Assembly: GCF_017591425.1 (NCBI RefSeq)
Contig: NW_024466607.1
Location: forward strand, 7,572,501 to 7,636,500
DNA from: Ochotona curzoniae
Lineage: Eukaryota > Chordata > Mammalia > Lagomorpha > Ochotonidae
Length of the DNA: 64,000 nt
Direction of reading: 5' to 3'
The notes under the pieces were generated by a model that saw only the letters and a program-made list of their open reading frames with translations, did not search any database and was not told where the DNA came from. Position numbers and translations under genes: made by a program. Below are positions 37,596 to 49,500 of the stretch, piece by piece; position 1 is the stretch's first letter, and every line of letters begins with the position of its first letter.

Positions 37596-40500
37596 GTGTG
37601 TGTCGCTGGCTGCGAGGGTCGGTCAGGGTAAAGCCGGGGACAGGGGAGAAGGGCTGCATCTAGAAGGGCCAGCTGGCTGTGCAGCCCAGACCGGCGAAGG
37701 TTGAACAGGGGAGGTAGAGCTCAGCTGCCCTCCACCGTCCCAACCCACCTGCACCTGCTTGTCTTTGTCACCCGTGCACACACACAGCCGCCATCCTCCC
37801 ATCTTGTCTTGCCCCTCCCGAACTAGAGCCCGGCGCTATGGGGTGGAGTCCTCCACAGATCCCGTCATATAGCAAGCACCCTTCCTGCGGGTCCTCTGGA
37901 AGGTTTAGGGCAAGGCTGAAGATGACCCAGTTCCTGCCTCAAGTGTCTGCTCATGTGTTGGGGTCAGGAACAGCTCCTTCCCTCACGCAGCAAATAGTTA
38001 CGGGACTGCCGTGGGGGCAGAGCTACAGCCCGAGTGGGACGCAGACAGCGTGGCCAACGCTGTGGAGCGGGCAGTCACGGCCGCCAGGGGCGAGCCCTGG
38101 GGAGCAGTCATGGACACAGTTCCAACCCCAGCATCTGGGATAGATCCACACACGTTGGAGTTCTTGCCCAGCCATGTGCCAGGGGCAGTGCTTTGGCCAA
38201 GGGTTGCGGGAGGAAACCAACAGCCCCAAGGTGGGGAGGGAGTTGGCAGGATGTTAGCCCCCAACCTTAGCCCAGAGGGTGTGAGGTGTGGTCTTCATGG
38301 CAGTGAGTGTGGAAGGGAAAGTTAGGTACAGGAGGTCTCGGCTGAGTCAACGGAGGCCAGAAAGTAGTGCCTGAGAAGGAAGACCAGGCGACCCTTCTCA
38401 GCGTTTACTCAGCATCTACCGTGTGTCCAGCCTGTTTCAGGCATGAGGCACCCCTGGCAGAAAGCCTCCAGGACACAGGGCTGGCAATGTCTGACGCTTG
38501 GCATGCTCCTCCAGCCCGAGTCTGACCGGCCAGGGCAGTTGAACGCCCATGTGCAGGCCGGTCGACGTACGAATAGAGTGGGCTTTGCGTGTTTCCCTCG
38601 TCCTAAAAAGGCGCCCGGGGTCTCCTAGGGCTGTTACCAGGGTTCCCTGAATGGGACCAGTGGGCCCCTCCTGCACCTCCTGCAGTTCCACGCACTGGTG
38701 CGCCATCACCTTGCAGCTTTGCTAACGCACCCCTGTCGCTCACCTTCCGCCCTCTGCCGCCCTGTCTCCACAGGTCGGCCTCTGGAAGAGTCAATCGGGT
38801 GGCCACGAAGAGGGGCTCGGAGAGCCGGAGGCAGCAGCGGTGCGGGAGCTGCAGCAGGTGCGGGGCGCCCTGGCAGCGGCCGAGGCCCGTGCGGGACGGC
38901 TGCGCCGGGGCCAGGCCGAGGTGCGGAGGCGTGCGGAGGAGGCCCGGCGGGCGGTGCTGCGCAGCCTGCGCCGGGTGCGGGAGCTGGAGGCGGTGGCGCA
39001 GCAAGTACCCGGCCTGCAGCGCTGGGGGCAGCGGCTAGAGGCGGAGCTGCGGCGCTACAGGTGAGCGCGGCTGCCAGGGGTCCCCACTCCAGTTCTCACA
39101 TTCCACGGGTGTGCTCTCCCACACCCACACAATCCCGTGCCCAGCCGTGTGTTCACCAGTTCGCATCCCAGTGCTTCTTCCAGCCCCCCCAAGCCATTCC
39201 TCAACCCTATTTCTTGTTCTCGGTCCAACCCACCATCTCTTCTCTCCACCCACGCACAAATTGCATGCTTCTTTGCACTTGAATTTGATTCTGACCATCA
39301 TGGTCATGTGCAGGCTCTGAGCTTTACAGGCTAACCACATTTAATCCTGGCCACGCCCTGGCCGGTGGGTGCTGTCATGTTCCCTCTGATAGCTGCGAGG
39401 AAGCAGGTTTGCACTGGACACCTGATGCTGGCTCCCTCTGGCTGGGATGCTGGCCCTGGGCCCATGGTTCACCTCCTGGCAGGGTCTCTGCCACGTAACT
39501 CTGGGCAAGTCGTCAGCCCTCTTGGCCTCTGCTCTGGAGCAGAACTGATTGCTGCCCTTGCCAGCACAGGGCCCTGAGACAGCCAGAACCCCCAAATCCA
39601 AGCACAGGCAGTGAGCCCGTGGGGCCTCCCCATGAGCCAGCACAAGTCAGGCACAAGGCAGGCGGGTGAGAGCTCACTGGCAAGGGCTGGGGTGAGGGAG
39701 TGGGTAAGTGGGACCCTCATACTGCTCAGCCTGCCCATGAAGAAGCCGCTGGCGCCGAGAGCTGGGGACAGGAGGTCACCAGGTGAAAGAAGCTGGAGGG
39801 GAACATTCTAGAATATGGGGATGGTGGATAAACGAGATCAGGACCTGTAGGGAGGCAAAGACCAGGCCGTTTAGGGCCCAGGAAGAGGGCAGCAGGGAGA
39901 CCAGTCGTCCCCTTAGAGAAGCGGAGGCCAGGGGAAAGCTAGAAAGGGGAGAGGGAGATTTGCATCTCAATGAAGAGTGACCCGGCTCCCGCTGTGGTGA
40001 CAGAGCGGTGGGGGAAGGGGAGGAGCCCGCCAGGGGCCTCTGCCAGCTGGAGAGGGTGGGGCGGCTGGAGCACGGCTCCTGGGAGGAGGGCTCTGGCCCT
40101 GGTGAGGTGCTCCCAGCTGGCAGATGACAGGGCGGCCGGCCTCCTGCCTCTGCAGATGTTTGGACAGTGACTTCCTGTTTGCACAGCTGGCCGGCCAAGG
40201 AGCGCCTGGCTCGAAAGCCTTCTCGGGAGGAGGAATAAAGGGGCTCCTCCCTCTGAGACCCTCACATCCCTCTGGGTCCCTTGCAGCCTCGTTGGAGGAG
40301 CAGCTAGACCCTGGGCAGGGCATGTGGATGCTGCTCCATCCCCCAGGTCCTAGAAGGCCCAGCAGAAAGCTGGATCGGACGTGGACGCAGGACCCAGCCT
40401 TCCCCGCCTGGGCTGTGCTCTGGGCCCCCCCGGAAGTGGCACCGCTGCCTCCGACAGCCAGTCTCTGAGTTGCACTCCCTCATGTGGGACAAGAAGCAGC

Positions 40501-43500
40501 TGCTAGGCCTCATCAGACAGTCCCTCCCTGGACATGTCTGTGTGCACGCAGACTACTCATGATGGGCTGGGGGTCTGCAGTTAAGTAACAGCTCGCAAAA
40601 TCTGTCACTCAGAAATGAACCCCGCTCGCCCACGACCTTCCCCTGGCTTATCGCCGTCAGCCCCAGCCACTTTCCACTTTTCTCTGTTTTCTACCCATTC
40701 TTCCTTCCAATTAGCCAAGTCTCCTTAAAGTGCTGTAAAGCTTACGTCAAGCTGGCTTTGGTCAAAACAAAACACTTGTCTTAAAGCTAGCAGGTCTACC
40801 CATGGCCAGCTTCAGGCCTGGCTGGGTCCAGGGACTGCACTGTCTCCAGGAAGTGTAGCATCTCTTGTTTTAGGCAGGCTCTCTCCCAGTGGTCCCAGGG
40901 GCGGGGGGCTACAGGTGCTCAGCTGACCTCTGCGAAGCTCAGTCTGGGGCAAAGGTCCCCTCCTGCCTGAGCCATCATTGGATCAATCAGAAACACATCA
41001 TCCCTAAAACCATCATGGGGCCAGCCTTAGGCACAACCCCACCCCTGGAGATTCAGGGGGTGTTTCCTGGGTGTGATCAGATACACTCTCCTGCTGTTCC
41101 ATGGGGGCTGGCAGCTCCTCTTGTCTCAGGCCCCGCCCACCCAAGGCAGCCCAGCGGTGTTTGGATCCTAAAGGACCAGGGAGGGGGCCTGTCAGGGCCG
41201 GTGGGGCCTGACTCCACATTTGCTTTTTGGCTGCTGAAGGCTTCAGGGTTTGGGAGCCAGTCTCCTCACCAGGCCTCATTGTTCAGGTGCTTGAATGAAT
41301 GAGTCCTCAGAAAGGACCCGTGTGTGGGTTCCTGAGTGGTCCAATGGCCTGGGAGGTTCATTTGGTTTGGAAAAATGATAATTACATTTGTTTTGACAGA
41401 GATCTGTCCACTGGTTCACTCCCAAGATTCCCACACCAGCCAGGACTGGGTCAGGCTCAGAGCCAGGAGCCCAGCAGTCAGTGTGGGTCTCTCACATGCA
41501 TGGCAGGGCCCCACGTGCTCAGGCTGTCCTCTGCTGCCCTCCCAGGGCCCATTAGCAGGAAGCCATGTCAGAAGTAGCAGAAACAAAGTTGAACAGAATC
41601 ATCCCAATAAGGGAATGTCGGTACCCCAAGTGACAGCACTACGTCCAGTGCCCACCCATGCTTCTTGGAAGGTGGTATGTGGCCTGGGCAGAAGGGCTCT
41701 GGGGGGACTCCTGGCATCTCCCTAGTCTTTCATTTGCCTGGCACAGCCTCCCCAGCTCTATAGCCAGAGACCAGCCGAATCTTCTTGGCAGGATCCCCAG
41801 GGCACCTGAGCAGCAGGCAGCAGGGCCTGGGGCTCCAGCAGCCAGAGGGAAAAAGACCAAAATGCAAGCTTAGCTTGGTTGGGGTGGAGGCAGGCGCCAG
41901 CCTGGCCTGGATGGCTTTGTTGTGGGAAGGATAAAAAGTCTGGGAGGGAGAAAGGGAGGGAAGGAGGCTCGCGGGAGGCCCACTCTTTCTGCTGACCACC
42001 TCGGAGGGGACACAAAGACCCGGCAGCCCAAGGGCCCCCTCCTTTCTTCTGCCTTATTGCTAGGGCTTAGCCTGGCCCCCAGGGGCTGGGAGTTAGCAGG
42101 TCAGGAGGCAGGGGCGGGGGAGGGAAGAGGAGTGGCCAACAGCGGGAAGGGGGTGGAGCACCATTTGGAGTTCCGTTACCCTTGGAGACGGGGCATGTGG
42201 GTGGCCAGTGGTAGGAACGGGAGGCCCATTTCCCAGGGACAATACCCAGAGCTCACTAAAGGCAGGGCTGCTGGACACCTGCCCCAGGCCCTAAAAGCTT
42301 GGGATGCAAAGACAGCTCCACACACTGGGCTCTAGGCTCAGGAGACCCAGTCCAACAGGACTGGAATCCTTTTGGGGCACTAGGGTGAGCTACAGCCACA
42401 TCTGTCAGGTGGGCAGGGACTCTGCAGCCTGTTCTGTATAACCCCGGTGATGGGGGAGGGGCACCAGGACTGCAGCAAGCCAGGCTCGCCTCTGTGAGCC
42501 CTGATGTTCATCTGTGAAATGGGCTAATGTGAACATGTTCATCTGTGAAATGGGCTGATTCGACACTAACGCATAGAAAGGATGCACGCTACCCAGCACT
42601 GAGAAAACACCTGTTAGACTCTGGAATTGTCACCACTCACGTCTCATCTCACTTCCCACCAACAGGGGACCCTATAAACCAGTCATGCTGGTGAGACCCA
42701 GCCTCCTGGGTGCCAGAGGAAGCAAATGGACAGCTTCATTTGAGGGTGGCAGAGCCCTAACAGAGAGCCACATTGTAGGCAAGTACAGAGAGCTGGCTGG
42801 GCGAGTGGGGTGTTGACGTGTGAGGGAGAGTTTCCTCAGGCAGTACACAGCCAGGTTCCTATGAGTACAAAGGCTCAAAAGTGGGAGAGGTCTTAGCATC
42901 TCCTTGGACAGGCCAGGGGCCCTGGGAAAGGGAGTTGGGAGTTCCTGGGGATCCCACCAGGGCACCTGGAGTCTTGATTGGGGGTGATTGTCCCTCCTAC
43001 TCACCAGCCGTGTTGCGCTGTGATCGCTAAATGCCAGTTATCAGGGACCATTGCTCCAGAGAGCCCCACCCTCTTGTGACAGTGGGCGGTCACCAGATGG
43101 TCAGTCCAGCCACACCTAGGCAGAATAACATTTTGCAGGCAGCAGGCAAGACCACTGAGCGGTCAGAAGTGTTCTAGTTGGAAGGCTCGGAGCACCCAGC
43201 CTTGTTGGGTGGGTCTGCCCTCTGCTGGGAGCAGGAAGTGTGGCTGTGAACTTAGTGCTGTCTTCCACAGGTCACCCCAAGTAGATGGCCCGCTCAAGTT
43301 TGCAAGAGGAGGTGGGAGGTGGCGGGGGGGGGCTTTTCTTGTCTATCCAGGAAAGTAAACCTACGCAGAAGCCCCTAGCAGATGTCCATGTAAGGGCCAG
43401 AGCTGGGTGGCCAAGGACCATGTGGCCCCAGAGAAAGTTACCTTAGTGAGCACAGAACCCCCACTGACTGGCCCATGGCCCCCAAATGGACCCTCTGTCC

Positions 43501-46500
43501 ACACACCGGCCAGGGGAACCCTGACTACACAAGTCCCTTTGTGTAGCAGGTGTGCCCCTTGGAGAAGGAGGGGGCCCAGAGAAGGACAGTGAGTGGCCCA
43601 TGGTCACTCAGGAAGTCAGGGACACAGCCCAGGCTGTATTCCATCTTGTACAAGTCCACAGACCCGCAGGGCTCTCTGCTGTTTTCCACGGAGGCGGGGT
43701 GCAGGAGGGTCTAGAAGTAAGTGGCAGCCCTGCCAGGCTTCAGACAGTCCCACAGGGTCCAGGCTGGCCTGAAGCGCTGGGGCAGTCATCGTTGGCCATG
43801 CGTCTGCTCTGAGATGCCTGGCCACCCCTCCCTTGGGAAGCTTTCACGTGACCTCTCTGCTCACCTGCGAGGACCGTTCATGGGTCTGCCACACACTCCA
43901 TGAAGCCAACTCGGGCCCGGAGTCATCAACAGCACCCCCCCGCGTGTCTGCTAGCTGCAGCTGGAAACATGGCTGCAGGGACCCCCACTACAGCATTTTG
44001 CAAACCCTGTGGCACAACACATGACTCCCCAGTACCTGTGGCCCTACCTGTAACAAAGGGACCCAGAAAAAGAAAGGGTCTGGTGCTCCGGAGACCAAGT
44101 GTCTCCACTCCTGTGGGTGATGGCGGCACCCACTGTCCCTCCTCTGGCCCTCGGCCACCGAGCCTGATGGAGGACATGGCACACAGGGATGTGACCTGGG
44201 CTGGGGGCCTCTCCTGCAGGGATCCATCCCCAAACCAAAGACAGATTTTTCACATCACAGTAGTTCAGTATTGTCACAAAATGATCAGTGGCTTTTCTTT
44301 TTTCAGCAACTTCTACATAGAGTCCTGATTCAGCCTAAATGTGATTTGTCTTCACTAAATACTATATTTAGGTCCATGGTCACAGTGTTGGGAGGCGGGG
44401 CCTAGTGGAGGCAGCTTTGCCCTTGGGAGCGGTGGTCCTCATACAGGGACCGGCAGGAAAGCGCTGAGTCCTCCCCTAAAGTCCTGCTGAATGCCCCAGC
44501 ATCCCAGCCTCCTCCCTGGTGTCCCACTGATGCCCCCCCACACACCCATCCCACCACCTGCTGTGCCCCCACACACACCACCTCCCTGGGAGCCCCCCCT
44601 GTCCTTTCTGCCACAGAGGTGCATCTCCCAGGGAGAAGGCCAGCTGTATAGGATTAGCAGGTATTCTGTGGCTGCCAATGGTATTGGCCCCGCAGCTCTT
44701 CTGCTGGCCAGATTACTGAGTAGCCTCCACAGCTCAGGAAGGCCTTGGGGGGGTGCTCAGCCCTGCCTGTCACCCTGCCTGGTGTCCCTGGGGTTGGCTC
44801 AGACCCTCCTGTGGCACCTGCGGCCCCACCCCATTCATGAAGGCGGGTGTTTCCCAGGCCCAGGCCAGAGGACCCCAACGCTGCCCCCAAGCCTGCACAC
44901 TCCATGATTTATTCCCAGCTCTTCCTCCGGCCCCCTCCTTCCTACTGTTGTTCTCGTGTTTGCACTTGCTGGGCTCCGTTTCCTGAGAGGCTTCTTTGCT
45001 CAGGAAATGCCACACAGCAAAGGAAGCCACTGTGCAGGGACTGTCAGGACCTCCTGGGACAGGTTTGGCAGAGTGGCCGTGACCAGACAGCCCACTCGCA
45101 CCTCTCAGGCCCCGGCTGGCTCTGAGGGTCCCGAAGCCTGGAGCCCCACGGCTTCCCGCAGCGTTCCAACCTGCTGTGCAGCGCAGGGGGTTGGAAGTGA
45201 CAAGAAGAACACACACAAGGGACATTTTGCATCCACGCCAGAAAAAGCGGGGCCTAGGGGGTGCAATGATCTTTGATGTGTGGCCTTCACTTTGATGTGC
45301 ACCACGAAGGGTGCTTTGGTTACAGTCTCAGCTGCCTGGATACACCCTCCTCCCTGGATACAGTGACGGTCACTGACAGACCTTCCAAGTCTGTGGTTAG
45401 TCCAGTTCAAGTCAGGGGACCAGCAGGTGGGCTGGGCGGGTCTAGAAGAGCCTGGCTGGGGCTTACTGTAAAAGAGGAGCAGTTTCACCTGCTAACATTG
45501 TACCCACTGTGGACAGGGTGTCGGCTGTGCCTGCCTGCTCTGCCTTGAGTCGGAACTGGACATGTGGAGTTCGATGGATGTCACCTGCTTCTCTCGTTGA
45601 GCCCTGGCTGGCACAGGGGCAAAGGCAGGGGGGCTGGCATTGACCAGGGAACCAGAGTGACATTTCTAAATGTCAGCAGGGCACTGGCCAATACTGGGAA
45701 CAGTTTAACCACCATGATGCTCTAGACCGCAAGTTAACATCAAACCCGGCTCAGAATGGCTCCAGCCACACAGGCCCTGATGGCATCACAGGGCAGTCTG
45801 GACAGGCAGCTCCTGGTAACTCGGTCATGTTCTCAGGGCCCCAGTTCTCTGCCTTCCTGCTCTGTCTCAGCTCGCCATCTGGGCTGTCGGCAAGGCCGCT
45901 CACAGTCACGCAATAACTTGGGCTACAGCCTGGATCATACCACCCCATTCAGAAAATGGAAAACAACCATTCTTTTTTGGTTTTCCTTCTCAGCCCAGGA
46001 TCTGCTGGGAGACTTTTGCGCCCTTCTCATTGGCCAGAATCACAGCTCAGTCTGTGGCAAGGGGAGGAACCATCCCCGTGGACCGAGGCCCATCAAGCCT
46101 CTTGCCAGAGTGGTCCCTCAGCCGGTGCCGAGAGCGCACGCTGGGTGTGCCTGTTTGGTCCTCTCTGTTTGGTTTCTATCACAACTGTGACAAACACCAT
46201 GTGAGCTCACAGTTCTGTGGGCCAGAAGGCCAGGCAGCCTTGGCTGGGTCCAGTGGCCCCGGTGCTGGCAGAATCAGCAGAATCAGGCCCACATTTCCCT
46301 GATGGATGTTCACAGGGTGGTTCTCCATGGTCTGTCCCCTGTGGACCCTTCACCTTCCGCCCTTTAAGCGACCTGACCCGAGACTCCCTCATACCTCATA
46401 TGTCTCTGACTTCCTCTTCTCTGACCAGCCCAGAAAGCGGCTTGCTTTTGTTTTTTTTTAAGATTTATTTATTTTTATTGGAAGGTCAGATATACAGAGA

Positions 46501-49500
46501 GGAGGACAGACAGAGAGGAAGATCTGTCTGCTAATTCACTCCCCTAGTTTCCGCAATGGCCAGAGCTGAGCTGATCTGAAGCCAAGAGCCAGGAGCTTCT
46601 TCCAGGTCTCCCACGTGGGTACAGGATCCCAAGGCCTTGGGCTGTCCTCAGCTGCTTTCCCAGGCCACAAGCAGGGAGCTGGATGGGAGGCAAGGCTGCC
46701 CGGACACAAGCCGGCACTATGTGGGATCCTGGTGTGTTCAAGGTGAGGACTTTAGCCACTAGGCTACCGAGCTGGGTCCAAGCTGTCTGCTTCATAAGGG
46801 ACTTGTGTGACGGGGCAAGGGTGAGTTCCCTCTGTCACGGTCCATGCCGTGCCATGGAACATCCAGTGTCAAGGCATGACTGCCACCTTGTTCATGGGAA
46901 CAGGGGTGAAGCATCCTGGAAACTGCTCCCAGAAATCGTGCCTGCCCCTGCAGGAGCCCAAGTGCCCATCCCAACTCCACGGACACCTGCAGATAGAGTG
47001 AGGAGTGGAGAGGCGGTTGAGAAGCCGCAGACACATCCTGGGCTGAAGGACATTCTGGCCCCTTACAGAGAAGTGGCCAGGGTGGCAGCCTCACTCAAGG
47101 TTGGAACAGCCAGCGAGTGGTCAGGGGCTGCTGTCTTTGCTCAGAGGGGATTTCAAGACAAGTTACAGCATTCCTCAGATACTTCCTGCAAGGACTGGAG
47201 CCACAGCAGGAACCGCTCTGATGTCACACTGTGCTCACGTGAACTGTAGTCGGGTTCTGTAGGTTCCAATCACTGAGTGTCTGGGTACCGCATGAACCTG
47301 ACAGTGGCTTACAAAGGAGTTACCATTGTGGGCGAAATGACTGCCAACTGTTAACCTAAGCTCCAGGTCCAGGCTGCGTTGTTGGGCAGGGCTGGTCTAA
47401 CGTCCTGTGTGGATGGAAATGCTTTCTCTGTTCTGTAGGGTTGGCCGTGAGCCATGGGGGGATGGGGAGGCATGGGCACTAGATGTGTGGCTGCTGTGAT
47501 GCAGGAACTTTGTGTTTGATTTAGGTGAATTTGCATTTAAGTAGTCACATGCAACTAGTGCTTGCCATGTTGGACAGTGTAGGTCAGGTTTAAATATGGT
47601 GGCATTATCATTGTTGCAATTCACCAATTTGAAGATTAAAATAATAAGATAATATGCAGGGGAAAAGGAGAGATGGATAGGGAGGAGGGAGGATGGAGGA
47701 CGGGGGCCAGGTGTCCAGGTGCTCATCCCAACTTCCTTCCTGTAGCTGCAGTGACTAACTCTCAGTTGCCAAGCTGCCAAGTGGCCTGGGTGTTTGGCCT
47801 CATGGTTAAGATGCTGGCCTCCGGTAGAGAAAGGAATGGTCCCGGTGCACTCCCCATGCCAGCCTCAGGTCAGTGCAGGCTCTGGGAGGCAGTGACAGTG
47901 ACTCCGGCAATCGGCTCTGTCACCCACGCGGGGGACCTGACCTTGAGTCCCTGCCTTCAGTTTTGGCTCTTGTCCTTACAGACAGGAGGGGAGTAAACCA
48001 GTGAACGGCAGCACCCTCCGTCTCCCTGCCTCTCAGATAAATCCAGGGGGCCGGCTGTGTCCCCCTGAGGTGAAGGACAGGAGCGGCTGGCCCAGGATAA
48101 ACCAGACAGAAGCCAGACCCTCAGTCCTGTCAGGCTGGGGAGGGGCCAGGATGGCTACACTCTGGCACCCGCACTCTGGCACCCGCAGAGACTCCAGAAG
48201 GTTTCCCTCCTTGGACACATGCTGGGTCCAATTGGCTGACCCAGCAGCTTTGAAATCCAAGTCCACAGGGATGGACGCCTTATGCTCCCAGAACTAGGCA
48301 GCCAAGGTCAAATGAGGGGTCTGGGATGGCCACATCTGCCCAGGAATGTTCTGGAGATTGCAAGGTTGGGGGGAGGACAGCATCTGGGGGATGAGTGGTG
48401 CTCCGATACTCGGAGCCCTGCCAGGAATCCAAATCTCCATGCAGAGTTTGCGCAACCTAGATGGCCCCCATACCCGGCGCAGCCCCGCGTGCCATGCTGA
48501 CCACTTTCACAGAAGGGAGACGGGAGCCCCACTCTACTACTTCTGTAAACACAACATTTGTGCTCAAAGACTTTGCCAAGAATGTGTGGCTATGTGCATT
48601 GCAGGGAGGTTGTACTTTTCTCCGCTCAGAATTTCCCAACAACTGCCCCTCATCTTAGCACCGCCTCACGGCCAGCAACAACACTTGTGGGCTTACCCAG
48701 CTGCCGAGGAACGCCGGGTCCACGGACGGTCACCCCTTGTCTGGGTGTCCCCTTGTCTGTCTGGCTGTCCATCTCTCTAGCCTCTCTGTACATCTACCCA
48801 GGACGTCAGAAGGTTTATGGCAAAGTAGAAAAGGTGAATTTATTTCAATAGAATCAAAATTTGAAATCTGTGTGCACCAGTGGTTGTGAAAAGCTCATGG
48901 AAATGCCTGTGATGAAAAACTGCAGCAAGGGTCGGGCGTTGTGGCTCAGTGCATCTAGCTGCAATAGTCTTGTCTGAGCACCCCTTGGCCGTGGCTGCTC
49001 CCCTCCCACCCAGCTCCCTGGAATGCGCCTGGGAAAGAGCAGAGGACGGCCCAGTGCTGGGGTCTCTGCCACACAGAGGAGACCTGGACGGAGTTCCTCA
49101 TGGCCTGCCCTGGCCATTGCAGCCATTTGGAGGGCCAACCAGTGGAATACAAGATCTCTCTATTGTCTTTCAGATAAATAAATCAATAATTTAAGAAATG
49201 TACATGGATTTCAATTTTTTACACAAACTTGTGTTTTAGTTGTTTTTTTTTTTAAAGATTTATTTTTATTATTTTTTTCATTGGAAAGGCGGATATACAG
49301 AGAGGAGAGACAGAGAGGAAGATCTTCTACCAATGATTCACTCCCTAAGTGAGCGCAACGGGCCGATACTATGCCGATCCGAAGCCAGGAGCCTCTTCCG
49401 TGTCTCCCACGCGGGTGCAGGTTCCCAAAGCTTTGGGCCGTCCTCGACTGCTTTCCCAGGCCACAGGCAGGGAGCTGGAAGGGAAGCGGGGCCGCCGGGA

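Noticed and set aside
46130..46350. Possible endogenous retroviral LTR
   Set aside because: Only a short CACAGTTCTGTGGGCCAGAA-type stretch seen in several old repeat classes; no LTR ends, primer site or retroviral gene nearby.
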